A stretch of DNA of 64,000 nt from Costus lasius (Eukaryota; Streptophyta; Magnoliopsida; Zingiberales; Costaceae), in assembly GCA_027563935.2 (NCBI GenBank), contig CM050450.1, positions 93,308,439 through 93,372,438 of the forward strand, read 5' to 3'. Below, piece by piece: positions 44,608 through 54,880 of the stretch. A program made the position numbers and the translations under genes. The notes below the pieces were generated by a model. It made no database searches. It was not told the DNA's origin and saw nothing but the letters and a program-made list of their open reading frames with translations. Numbering within the stretch: position 1 is the stretch's first letter; every line of letters begins with the position of its first letter.

Positions 44608-47600
44608 ATGAACTTCAATGTGCGATCCCTACTGGAAAGGGAGAAGTTTGCTGGGCCGAACTTCTCTGACTGGTTTGGACACCTTAAGATCGTTCTTAAG
44701 GCAGAGAGGAAACTGTATGTCCTCGAGACGGCGATACCGCCGCAGCCCGCTCCGAACGCCGCAAGGGCGGTTCGGGAAGCCTATGAAAAGCACGTCAATG
44801 ATAGCATTGATGTCGCTTGCCTGATGCTAGCGTCTATGACACCACCGCTGCAGCGTCAGCATGAGGATATGTCGGCTATAGAGATTATAGCGAACCTCAA
44901 GATGCTGTATGCTGCACAGGCGAGGACAGAGCGCTACAATTTGACGAAGCTCTTCTTTCAGAGCAAACTGGCTGAAGGGAGCCCAGTGGGAGCTCACGTG
45001 CTCAAGATGATTGGGCACAAGGAGGCTCTGGAGAAACTGGGGCACACCATCAACCAGGAGCTTGCTGTGGACATTATTCTGCAGTCTCTCCCGCCTTCAT
45101 TCGACGCGTTCATTATTAATTTTAATATGAACAAAATCGATTGTACTCCGGCAGAGCTGCTGAATATGCTCTTGACCACTGAGGAGACTCTGAAGGGTAA
45201 GCCTTCGACCTCTGTCTTAATGGTTCCTTCGAGGAACAAGAAGAAGGGGAAGAAGGGCAAGGCCCCGGTCAAAAGCTACAGCAAATCTCTGAAACAAAAG
45301 GTCAAGCGGTCCAAGGAATACAGGTGTTTCCACTGTGGCCAGTTGGGTCACTGGAAGAAGGACTATAAAGCGCTCCAAGGAGATAAGAGGGGAAGCTTCG
45401 CTTCTGGCTCAGGTATATTCGTGACTGAGGTCATGTTTTCTTCTTCTATATCATGGGTGTTGGACACTGCATGTGGAGTTCACATTTGTTCAAATGTACA
45501 GGAACTCAAGAGAAGAAGGCAGGTGGGACAGCATGAGGTGGACCTACGCGTTGGAAACGGAGCACGGGGTGCTGCTGTTGCTGTAGGAGACTACTTCATT
45601 TCTTTACCATCTGGCATTGTATTGGAACTAGACAATTGTTACTTTGTTCCCAGTATTACTAAAAATATTATCTCCATTCCTGCTCTTGTCAGGAAGGGAT
45701 TTTCCTTTGAATGCAATATTTCAAAGTGTATTTTGTCTTTAGATAATATTGTTTATGCAACTGGTTCAATTAACAATGGATTATTCATGTTGGACATGGA
45801 ATGTTCAATACAGCAAATTGATATTAAGAAAGCCAAGTATGCTGATGACAGCACCTTGCTATGGCATAGTCGTTTAGGCCATATTAACGAGAAACGCATT
45901 AAGCGGTTGCATGATCATGGACTGCTGGGATCATTCTCCTATAAGGAGATTGATACATGCAAAGCTTGTTTGATGGGTAAAATGACGAAGTCACCTTTTC
46001 CTCATAAAGGTCAAAGGACTTCAGGTTTACTTGACCTTATACACAGTGATGTGTGTGGGCCATTTAGTAAACATGCCAGAGGTGGCTATCAGTACTTCAT
46101 TACCTTTACTGATGATTTCAGTAGGTATGGCTATGTCTATCTGATGAGACATAAGAGTGAATCTTTTGACAAGTTCAAAGAGTTCAAAAATGAAGTACAA
46201 AATCAGCTAGGCCGAAATATCAAGGCACTTCGCTCAGATCGAGGTGGAGAATACCTAAGTCATACGTTTACTGACTATCTGAAGGAGTGTGGGATTATCT
46301 CACAGCTCACTCCGCCAGGAACACCGCAATGGAATGGTGTGTCCGAAAGGAGAAATAGAACGTTACTTGATATGGTTCGTTCTATGATGAGTCAGGCTAA
46401 TCTACCTTACTCCTTTTGGGGTTTTGCACTGGAAACAGCTGCAAAGGTACTAAACCGAGTGCCATCCAAGGCAGTTTCTAAGACTCCATATGAGTTATGG
46501 TATGGGAAACAGCCGAGCTTGACATTTATCAGGATCTGGGGCTGCGAGGCTTATGTTAAAAAGCTCGCCTCTGGGAAACTAGAGAGCAGATCTGACAAAT
46601 GTATCTTTGTCGGTTACCCTAAGGAAACTAAGGGTTATTATTTCTTCGATCCCAAGGAGAACAAGGTTTTTGTTGCTCGGACGGCCATATTTCTTGAGAA
46701 GGAGTTTCTTCTGCAAGAGGCCAGTGGGAGAGAAATAAAGCTGGATGAGAATCCAGAGGAAGGACAAAGTAGTCAAGCACAGTTGGATGAGCCTGAGCCG
46801 GTAGAACAGGTTATTGAACAACCTGAGGCTCAGATATCACGGGAACCGCAAAGATCGGGAAGGATTCGTCGACAGCCTGAGCGCTATGACGGAGTCTACA
46901 TCATTGATAATGATGAACCCCTTACTTATGCGGATGCGGTCAGTGGACCGGAGTCAGCGAGATGGCTTGAAGCTATGCGCGCCGAGATGGACTCCATGTC
47001 AGATAACCAAGTTTGGGATTTGGTTGATCCGCCTCCGGGAGTAATCCCTATAGGCTGTAAATGGATCTTCAAGAAGAAGATTGACATGGATGGTAACGTA
47101 GTTACCTATAAAGGCAGGCTAGTTGCGAAAGGTTTCAAACAAATCTACGGGATAGATTATGATGAAACTTTCTCACCTGTAGCCATGTTTAAGTCTATTC
47201 GGATTCTTTTCGCGATAGCTGCATACTATGATTATGAGATCTGGCAGATGGATGTGAAAACAGCTTTCCTTAATGGAAATCTGGATGAGGATGTGTACAT
47301 GACACAACCAGAAGGTTTCACCAATCCATCAGATCGTCATAAGATATGCAAGTTAAAGAAGTCCATTTATGGACTTAAGCAAGCATCTAGAAGCTGGAAT
47401 ATTCGTTTTGATGAATCAATCAGTGAATTTGGTTTCATCAAGAACGAGGATGACCCGTGTGTATATAAGAGGTTTAGTGGGAGCGTGATTACTTTCTTAG
47501 TCCTCTACGTCGATGACATCTTGATCATTGGAAATGACATTCCTGAAATGCATGCTGTGAAAGCATGGCTGAGGAAATGTTTCCAGATGAAAGATTTAGG

Positions 47601-48489
47601 AGAAGCAGCCTATGTGTTAGGTGTGAAGATCTACAGGGATAGATCTAAGAGGCTTCTCGGGCTGTGCCAGAGTACTTACATCGATAAAGTCCTGGAGAGA
47701 TTTCATTTAGAGAATTCTAAAAGAGGATATCTTCCAGTCAGACATGGTCTGAATCTTTCGAAGAGTCAGTGTCCACAAACACAGACTGAGAAAGATGAAA
47801 TGGACAATACGCCTTATGCTTCGGCTATTGGATCCATTATGTATGCGATGTTGTGTACTCGCCCAGACGTTGCTTACGGGTTAAGCGTGACCAGTCGTTT
47901 CCAAGGTAATCCAGGTGTGGCGCACTGGATTGCAGTCAAGAACATCTTAAAATATCTGCGGAGGACCAAAGATATGTTCTTGATATATGGTGGTCAGGAA
48001 GAACTCAGTATTGAAGGATATACTGACGCTTCGTTCCAGTCGGACCAGGATGATTTCCGATCGCAATCAGGCTATGTTTTTAGCTTGAATGGAGGTGCAG
48101 TGGTGTGGAAGAGTTTCAAACAGTCAACTGTTGCTGATTCCACAACAGAAGCCGAGTATGTTGCAGCCTCGGAAGCATCCAAGGAGGCAGTGTGGATTCG
48201 TAAGTTCGTGAGAGAACTTGGTGTCATTCCTTCGAGTGCAGATCCTTTGGTTATCTTCTGTGATAACACTGGAGCAATCGCACAAGCAAAGGAACCACGG
48301 TCGCACCAGAAGTCCAAGCACATACAGAGACGGTTTCATTTGATCAGGGAGATCATAGATCGTGGCGAGATCAAAATCTGCAAGGTACATACAGATGACA
48401 ATCTGGCAGACCCGCTTACCAAGCCTCTGGCGCAGCAGAAGCATGAGAAGCACTGTAATAATATGGGTTTGAGATTTCTCAACCATTAG
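44608..48489 (+). CDS. Copia-1 gag-pol polyprotein, full length, altered zinc knuckle
   Basis: 1293 codons without interruption, normal length for Ty1/copia. ATG context AACACCATGAAC is shared with Copia-2. Domains: gag 1-230; zinc knuckle C240-x2-C243-x4-H248-x4-Y253, where the last Cys is Tyr (Copia-2 has Cys), probably harming RNA packaging; protease DTACG at 286; integrase zinc H420/H425/C451/C454; core D481, D544, E580 (D,D-35-E); RT with KTAFLNG and YVDD 967-970; RNase H with GYTDAS (D1140), TTEAEY and FCDNTGAI. It would make the capsid, protease, integrase and RT/RNase H of a retrotransposon. Copia lineage not assigned. Transcription is doubtful without a 5' LTR. Confidence 0.92.
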   Translation: MNFNVRSLLEREKFAGPNFSDWFGHLKIVLKAERKLYVLETAIPPQPAPNAARAVREAYEKHVNDSIDVACLMLASMTPPLQRQHEDMSAIEIIANLKMLYAAQARTERYNLTKLFFQSKLAEGSPVGAHVLKMIGHKEALEKLGHTINQELAVDIILQSLPPSFDAFIINFNMNKIDCTPAELLNMLLTTEETLKGKPSTSVLMVPSRNKKKGKKGKAPVKSYSKSLKQKVKRSKEYRCFHCGQLGHWKKDYKALQGDKRGSFASGSGIFVTEVMFSSSISWVLDTACGVHICSNVQELKRRRQVGQHEVDLRVGNGARGAAVAVGDYFISLPSGIVLELDNCYFVPSITKNIISIPALVRKGFSFECNISKCILSLDNIVYATGSINNGLFMLDMECSIQQIDIKKAKYADDSTLLWHSRLGHINEKRIKRLHDHGLLGSFSYKEIDTCKACLMGKMTKSPFPHKGQRTSGLLDLIHSDVCGPFSKHARGGYQYFITFTDDFSRYGYVYLMRHKSESFDKFKEFKNEVQNQLGRNIKALRSDRGGEYLSHTFTDYLKECGIISQLTPPGTPQWNGVSERRNRTLLDMVRSMMSQANLPYSFWGFALETAAKVLNRVPSKAVSKTPYELWYGKQPSLTFIRIWGCEAYVKKLASGKLESRSDKCIFVGYPKETKGYYFFDPKENKVFVARTAIFLEKEFLLQEASGREIKLDENPEEGQSSQAQLDEPEPVEQVIEQPEAQISREPQRSGRIRRQPERYDGVYIIDNDEPLTYADAVSGPESARWLEAMRAEMDSMSDNQVWDLVDPPPGVIPIGCKWIFKKKIDMDGNVVTYKGRLVAKGFKQIYGIDYDETFSPVAMFKSIRILFAIAAYYDYEIWQMDVKTAFLNGNLDEDVYMTQPEGFTNPSDRHKICKLKKSIYGLKQASRSWNIRFDESISEFGFIKNEDDPCVYKRFSGSVITFLVLYVDDILIIGNDIPEMHAVKAWLRKCFQMKDLGEAAYVLGVKIYRDRSKRLLGLCQSTYIDKVLERFHLENSKRGYLPVRHGLNLSKSQCPQTQTEKDEMDNTPYASAIGSIMYAMLCTRPDVAYGLSVTSRFQGNPGVAHWIAVKNILKYLRRTKDMFLIYGGQEELSIEGYTDASFQSDQDDFRSQSGYVFSLNGGAVVWKSFKQSTVADSTTEAEYVAASEASKEAVWIRKFVRELGVIPSSADPLVIFCDNTGAIAQAKEPRSHQKSKHIQRRFHLIREIIDRGEIKICKVHTDDNLADPLTKPLAQQKHEKHCNNMGLRFLNH

Positions 48490-48498
48490 ATTAAGTGC

Positions 48499-48508
48499 AA
48501 GTGGGAGA
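48499..48508 (+). promoter_or_regulatory. Copia-1 polypurine tract
   Basis: AAGTGGGAGA, one base before the LTR start TGTTGGGG at 48510. This is the typical copia arrangement. Confidence 0.8.
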
Positions 48509-48509
48509 T

Positions 48510-50207
48510 TGTTGGGGTATGCCCTTAAGGCTAATGTTTGAAGCCTATGGGAATGTATCTGTATCATGTAATAAACTGTTATGTTTATAAAGGCATGGTT
48601 GTTATTCAGTTAGCTACATTGTCTGCTGCAATATATGTTCTTCTGAATAATGTCTCAAAGCTGTTCAGCTAGGCTGACATGCTATAAGTCCTTAGTCGAG
48701 ATATCTTGGTGAACATGAGACAGCCTTGATATGTTTGAGACTAATATGTGTTCTGATCTTATAGGATGCTTCGAGCATGGAATAAGATGTAGACTCATAG
48801 GTACATTGGATGTACTGGACAGACCCTACAAGGATGTTCAATTGTTTGTCACAATGTGAATATTCCTTGAATGTGACAAGTGGCACATTTCCTCTGACTT
48901 GAGATCACTTGTGTTTTCTAAATGATGATTGTCATTGTTTTGAGATAGTTCAATATCATTTGAAACATAATGATTATAGACTATCTTGGATGGTGAGCTT
49001 GAATCAGGTTAGGGCACTAGTGATAGACATAGGATTGCCGTCTCCTTGTTTAAGGAGTGTGATGTTCTAAAGGGGCCCCCTGGATGAGATGATTGAGAAA
49101 AGAGTATGGCCATACCCAGGTGACTATGTTCATCTGATCTAATCATGCTCATCATATTGGAGCTACAAGCTTGACACGCTTGTCCAATAAGAACATCCAG
49201 TGGCAAAGGAAATATGCATGCCTTGTGAATTGGATTCACACTTGTGCTGTATTTTGGGTGTAGTCTTGGAAGACTCTTTCCTTTATATCGGGAGACAGTG
49301 ATGTGTTGCTAGATACCCCTCACTGATCGTGATAATGAGAATTATCGTTACCGACATTTAGAGGAAACCCTCAGGGTCACACAATTTGATGATATGGCTT
49401 ACTTAAGTCAGATCGTGTGGACTGAATTGTTTGGGTTCAGTTTAAAGGGATTTAATCTCTGATTGTAAGTGAGATCTGGTCTGATCATGTTTGATTGATT
49501 AGGGCTTGAGATCGGTAAGCTTCGATCGAGAGAATGGATGCTCGATCGGTGAGATCAGGAGCATCAGGAGATGAACGGTTAGATCTGGAGCCTTAGGGTT
49601 TAATTGAGATCTAGACCATATTGCTTGGGTTAATTGGTCTTGGACCAAACCGAAATGAACCAGCTCATTGGTTGAGCCTGTGGTTCAATTTAAGAGAGGT
49701 TTGCGATTGGGGTAAACCCATGATCGCATATGGAAGAGTGGCTTTCTATTTTTAGAAAGCATGTCACTTACGTGACCACGATTCTTGTGGTCTCTCTTCA
49801 CGCCTCCCTCTCGCTCTATTGTCGTCGCTTGACTTTGCTCTTGAGGCATTCTCTCGTGAAGAAGAAGTGGACGACATTGGGAGAGTTTTTCGCCAAGCAA
49901 GAAATTTTTCTCTTTCCCTTTCCATTCGATCAAGGATACTTGGACGATCCTTGCTAGCACAAGGGACGACAAGAAGAAGCGCATCTTCATCTTGTGTGTG
50001 ACGATTTGGAGAAGATCTTCTTTGGTCTTTGCTTCCAAGGCGCCATCCAATCGATGGCCATGGTATGAATCACATCCTATTTGTTTAAGCTTTCAAAGTT
50101 GATCATCTTATACATGCTTTGCGACTCTTGAAACCCCCTTCCGCTACTATATTCCCTTATATGCGCCATGCTGGGTTTCGCCCCCCTCTTGAAAGGGGTC
50201 CCTTACA
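48510..50207 (+). repeat. Copia-1 3' LTR
   Basis: Starts TGTTGGGGTATGCCC and ends near GGGGTCCCTTACA. It matches the Copia-2 LTR (51389-53059) along most of its length with moderate divergence. The exact right end (50207) is judged from the Copia-2 LTR end and may be off by a few bases. Confidence 0.82.
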
Positions 50208-51388
50208 CACTCTTGGCTGGTCGAAGTTCTTCCCTTGCGTGAAAAAGATCCACACGAGAGAGAGCCGAAAAGAGGAAGAAAAACGAGAGCTCTTCTTGAA
50301 ATAGTGAGAGAGAGAGAGAGACCAAGAAGGAATGTTCGGTTACCACATATGGTAAGAACCAAACATGTAACTCCCTCCTTAACTCCCATTCAACCCATTG
50401 AAAACTTCCCTCTTAATTGAACCATGAGTTCACTAATGAACCGGTCCAATTTTGAATTGGTTCAAGCATCAAGTCGAACCAGCCCTGGTTATGATCTCTT
50501 TGAACCATATGGCTCAAGATCTAACCACACATCTCATTGAACCCCTGATCTTTACGATCAAGCATCAATCCTCCCGATCGAAGCTTACCGATCATATGCC
50601 CTAATCAATTAAACATGATTAGACTAGATCTCACTTCCAATCAGAGCTTAAAATCCTCCAGTTCACACGATCTGACATAAGTAAGCTATATCATCAAATT
50701 GTGCGACCCTAAGGGTTTCCTTCAATGTCGGTAACGATAACTTACGTTATCACGATCAGAGAGGGGTATCTAGCAACACATCACTGTCTCCCGTTATGAA
50801 GGAAAGAGTCTTCCAAGACTACTCCCAAACCACAGCACAAGTGTGAATCTAATTCACTTGGCATACATGTTTCCCTTTGCCACTAGATGTTCCCATTGGA
50901 CAAGCATGTCAAGCCTGCGATTCCAACATGATGAAAATGGTTAGATCAGACGAACATAGTCGTCTGGGTATGGCCATACACATTCTCAACCATTTCATCC
51001 AGGGGGCCCTTTAGAACATCACACTCCAACTAGGAGAGGCAATCCTATATCTATCACAAGTGTCCTAACATGACTCATGCCCACTATCCAAGATAATCCT
51101 TAACCATTATCTTTCAAATGATATTGAACTACCTCAAGATAATGCCAATCATTACTTAGAAACACAAGTGATCTCAAGTCAGAGGGAATATACCACTTGC
51201 TTGCATACAAGGATTATTCACATTGTGACAAACAATTGAATATCCTAAGTAGGGTCAGTCCAGTACATCCAATGCACCTATGTGTCTAAATCTTATTCTA
51301 TGCCCGAAGCATCCTATAAGTTTAGAACACATATTAGTCTCAATCATATCAAGGCTATCTCATGTTCACCGAGATATCTCGACTAAGG
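50208..51388 (-). repeat. Inverted, truncated LTR of the same copia family
   Basis: The reverse complement aligns with the copia LTRs: minus-strand CCTTAGTCGAGATATC at 51388 matches 48691 onward, and GATCGGTAAGCTTCGATCG is shared. The first 180 or so LTR bases are missing because Copia-2 inserted at 51389. The other end (50208-50330) diverges, with a GA-rich tract (GTGAGAGAGAGAGAGAGACC). It is the remnant of an older insertion in the opposite direction. Confidence 0.82.
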
Positions 51389-53059
51389 TGTTGGGGTATG
51401 CCCTTAAGCCTAATGTTTGAGGCCTTGGGATTGTAACAGTATCATGTTATAAACTCTTGTGTTTATAAAGGCATGGTTATTATTCAGTTTGTTACCTTGT
51501 CTGCTGCAATAAGTATACTTGTGAATAATGTCTCAAAGCTGTTCAGCTGGGCTGACATGCTATTATGTCCTTAGTCGATGTATCTTGGTGAACATGAGAC
51601 AGCCTTGATATGGTTAAGACTAATATGTGTTCTAATCTTATAGGATGCTTCGAGCATGGAATAAGATGTAGACTCATGGGTACATTGGATGTACCGGACA
51701 GACCCTACTAGGATATTCAATTGCTTGTCACAATGTGAATATTCCTTGATTGTATCAAGTGGCACATTTCCTCTGACTTGATATCACTTGTGTTTTCTAA
51801 ATGATGATTGTCATTGTTTTGAGGTAGTTCAATATCATTTGAAACATAATGATTATAGACTATCTTGGATGGTGAGCTTGAGTCATGTTAGGGCACTAGT
51901 GATAGACATAGGATTGCCGTCTCCTTGTTTAAGGAGTGCGATGTTCTAAAGGGCCCCCTGGATGAGATGATTGAGAAAGTGTATGGCCATACCCGGGTGA
52001 CTGTGATCATCTGATCTAATCATGCTCATCATATTGGAATTACAAGCTTGACACGCTTGTCTAATAAGAACATCCAGTGGCAAAGGAAATATGTATGCTT
52101 AGTGAAGTTGATTCACGCTTGTGCTGTATTTTGGGTGTAGTCTTGGAAGACTCTTTTCTTTATATCGGGAGACAGTGATGTGTTGCTAGATACCCCTCAC
52201 TGATCGTGATGACGTGAGTTATCGTTACCGACATTTAAAGGAAACCCTCAGGGTCGCACAATTTGATGATATGGCTTACTTAAGTCAGATCGTATGGACT
52301 GAATTGTTTAAGTTCAGTTTAAAGGGATTTGATCTCTGATTGTAAGTGAGATCTGGTCTGATCATGTTTGATTGATTAGGGCTTGAGATCGGTAAGCTTC
52401 GATCGAGAGAATAGATGCTAGATCGGTGAGATCAGAAGCATCAAGAGATCAACGGTTAGATCTGGAGCCTTAGGGTTTATTTGAGATCTAGACTTGATTG
52501 CTTGGCTTGATTGGTTCTTAAACCGAACCAAATTGAACCAGCTCATGAAATGAGCGCATGGTTCAAGGCGTGGCGACATGTTCACTTGGCGTGAACATTG
52601 GAGCGATGAGTGGTTGCTATTTTTAGTAACCATGATCTCCACTTGGAGATGGCTCACGTTCGAATAGAGGGTTCTCTATTCTCGTCACTCAAACTCATTC
52701 CTCTTGACACCTTTTGGTGTGCGGCGACAACTTGAAGCATAGAGGAAGATTCGGCCAAGAGAGATCGATATCTCCATCCCTTTCCTTTCGATCAAAGACA
52801 TCTTGGACGATCCTTGCTAGCACAAGGGACGACAAGAAGCAAGCCGTCGCTCATCTTGTGTGTGACGATTTGGAGGAGACCTTCGTTGTTCTCTTGCTTC
52901 CAAGGCGCCATCTTGAAATGGCTATGGTATGAATCGCATCTTCTCTATTATTTTTCAAAAGTTGATCATATAATGCATGCTCTTCGATCCTTGAATCCGC
53001 TGCCTATCATGTTGCGCCACTTTAGGGTTTCGCACCCCTCATGAAAGGGGTTCCCTGCA
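51389..53059 (+). repeat. Copia-2 5' LTR
   Basis: 1671 bp, TGTTGGGGTATGCCC to AGGGGTTCCCTGCA, followed after two bases by the primer site. Its divergence from the Copia-1 LTR shows independent insertions rather than a pair from one element. Confidence 0.88.
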
Positions 53060-53061
53060 AT

Positions 53062-53073
53062 TGGTATCAGAGC
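53062..53073 (+). promoter_or_regulatory. Copia-2 primer-binding site (initiator Met tRNA)
   Basis: TGGTATCAGAGC two bases after the LTR end. Confidence 0.92.
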
Positions 53074-54880
53074 AGGTTACATGCGTAATTATATGATTGC
53101 TTTGATTTTGTGTTCCATGAATGTTTAGATCTATATCATGCGTAATTTTATCATGTTAATATGTTTCATGTAGAAACCTATTTTATGTTTCATTTGCGCA
53201 TGTATGTTGGCATGTTGGCGCATCTTTGTTTTCTCAAAAATGGATCACATGCGCGACTAACATTAGATCTAAGGCCCTGCTGTAAACCCTTAGACGGGTT
53301 ATTAGGGTTGAAATCATCCCCTAGGTTAGATCCAACAGTCTGATCAGACTATCTGACAGCCTTGATGGGTCGACCAGATAGCATCTGTGCGCAAGCATCA
53401 GATGGCTATAGGTCGACTGCAGACAGGCGTGTAGCGATGTCTGATTGAGACAACCTATGAACGCACATGAGTTAGGCCCGGGGTCACACCCACTTGCCAG
53501 ACCTCATTGTGGTCGTTCAGCCCTTGGCGCATGCATTGTTGACCTTTTGGTCGACTCAAGTCAGTTAGGACTTGGTGCATGTAAGGGCACAGGATCTGAC
53601 TAGGTTCGATGAGTGGATCCCTAGTAATGGACCGTTGTAAGGTAGTAAGGCTAATAAGGAAAAATAAAATTAATCTCAATGGGGTTTTTCAAAAATTTTA
53701 TTTTTCATGATTGGATCACATGATGTATGATGCCATATGTATGTTTATTTAGTCTTATGTGGGCTGCCCATGTTTAATGTGTGCTGTGCTGGGGCCTGCG
53801 TGCCTGGCATTATTTTGTAAATTATTTTTAATTGTGATCTGCGTATCACCTTCTATTTAATTTATAAAATGTAATTGACCTGCGAGTCAATCTTGTCTAG
53901 ATAGATTAATTTGTAAATTAATCAGACAAGAGCACAGAGCACACTTGGCAGAGGCGCATGCAGCAGTGGCTTGACCAGGTGGGAGGTCCAGGGTTCGACT
54001 CTAGGACCAGGCGCATTTTCCCTGGTAGGCGCACCTGAGCTGTAGATGGCGCTTGGGCCCTGGTTTGGGCCAAATGAGCAGCTAAAGACCCATGAAGAAA
54101 AACAAGTGAAGACTTAAGTTAATTAAGGTCTTACTTAGGTTTCATGGGCGTTTACCACATAAGATCCATGCTTTCTTTTATTGTTTAAATATTAGAATTG
54201 CATGATTAGTTTATCTTCTGCTATCACCATAGGAATTGCATGATAGTCAAGAAGATAAAAGACCGTTAAAATCCAACGCAAAATATCAAGCTCGTAAGCC
54301 TTCTGACGCGAAACCTCACTGTTCTGACTATCGTTGGAGCCGTGTTGTACCCACTCAGTGGGCACGTCCATCTATCTTCAGACGGTGCGGGATTACACCT
54401 GCGTGTTACAGAGAAGGGATTTATCGCTTCTCGTTGCTCAGCATAGCACGTGGTGGTCCAGGGAGTAGGTCGGGTCAGCTTGACCATGTAGGCTACATAT
54501 GTGGCGCATATGGTAGCACATGGAGGCAGCCATCTGTGGGGTCAGAGACTGTGTTGTACCAACTCAGTTGGCACAGTCTGCTGGATTGCCCAGATGAAGG
54601 GGAATCGCACGGGTTGGCGATCGGCAGGGACTGCCTACCAGAAATTAGTGCTTGTACTCTCTGTGCACCTTATCTCGCTTGAGCGGGACGCAGAGACCAA
54701 GTATGAAATCTGGATCCCATCTCACTAAAAGAGTGTTTACTCTTTCGGACTGTTTAATGGATTTTTCAGTCAGATAAAATAGTGAGAAAAAGAATCTTTC
54801 TTAAGTCCTGATTGATTCTTAACATTGATACTGACCTTGCTGTTCTTGCATTGTTGTAGATACCTGCAGCAACGAACACC
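53074..54880 (+). other. Copia-2 untranslated leader
   Basis: A long 5' leader. It holds a tRNA-like stretch with GTCCAGGGTTCGACTC (53988-54003), two short palindromic loops in similar contexts (CCACTCAGTGG near 54350 and CCAACTCAGTTGG near 54559), and just before the ATG a pyrimidine-rich TTCTTGCATTGTTGTAG resembling a splice acceptor. A 148-codon frame (54236-54682) is shared in part with Copia-1 but differs mostly by amino-acid-changing substitutions, so I do not call it a gene. Confidence 0.6.

Larger units (their letters stand above)
44081..50207 (+). mobile_element. Copia-1: Ty1/copia element lacking its 5' LTR
   Basis: Homology to the leader of Copia-2 begins abruptly at 44081 (CAGTGGGCAC; counterpart near 54356). 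It contains about 530 bp of leader, a complete gag-pol ORF, a polypurine tract and a 3' LTR (48510-50207). The 5' LTR and primer site are missing, so the copy cannot replicate as it stands. Confidence 0.88.

Noticed and set aside
53940..54020. tRNA gene or SINE in the copia leader
   Set aside because: Only a B-box-like GGTTCGACTC and a weak A-box-like TGGCTTGACC are present, too close together and without a cloverleaf or SINE tail.
54236..54682. 148-codon frame in the copia leader, partly shared with Copia-1 (44069-44407)
   Set aside because: Differences between the copies mostly change amino acids, as expected for non-coding RNA sequence; no domain.
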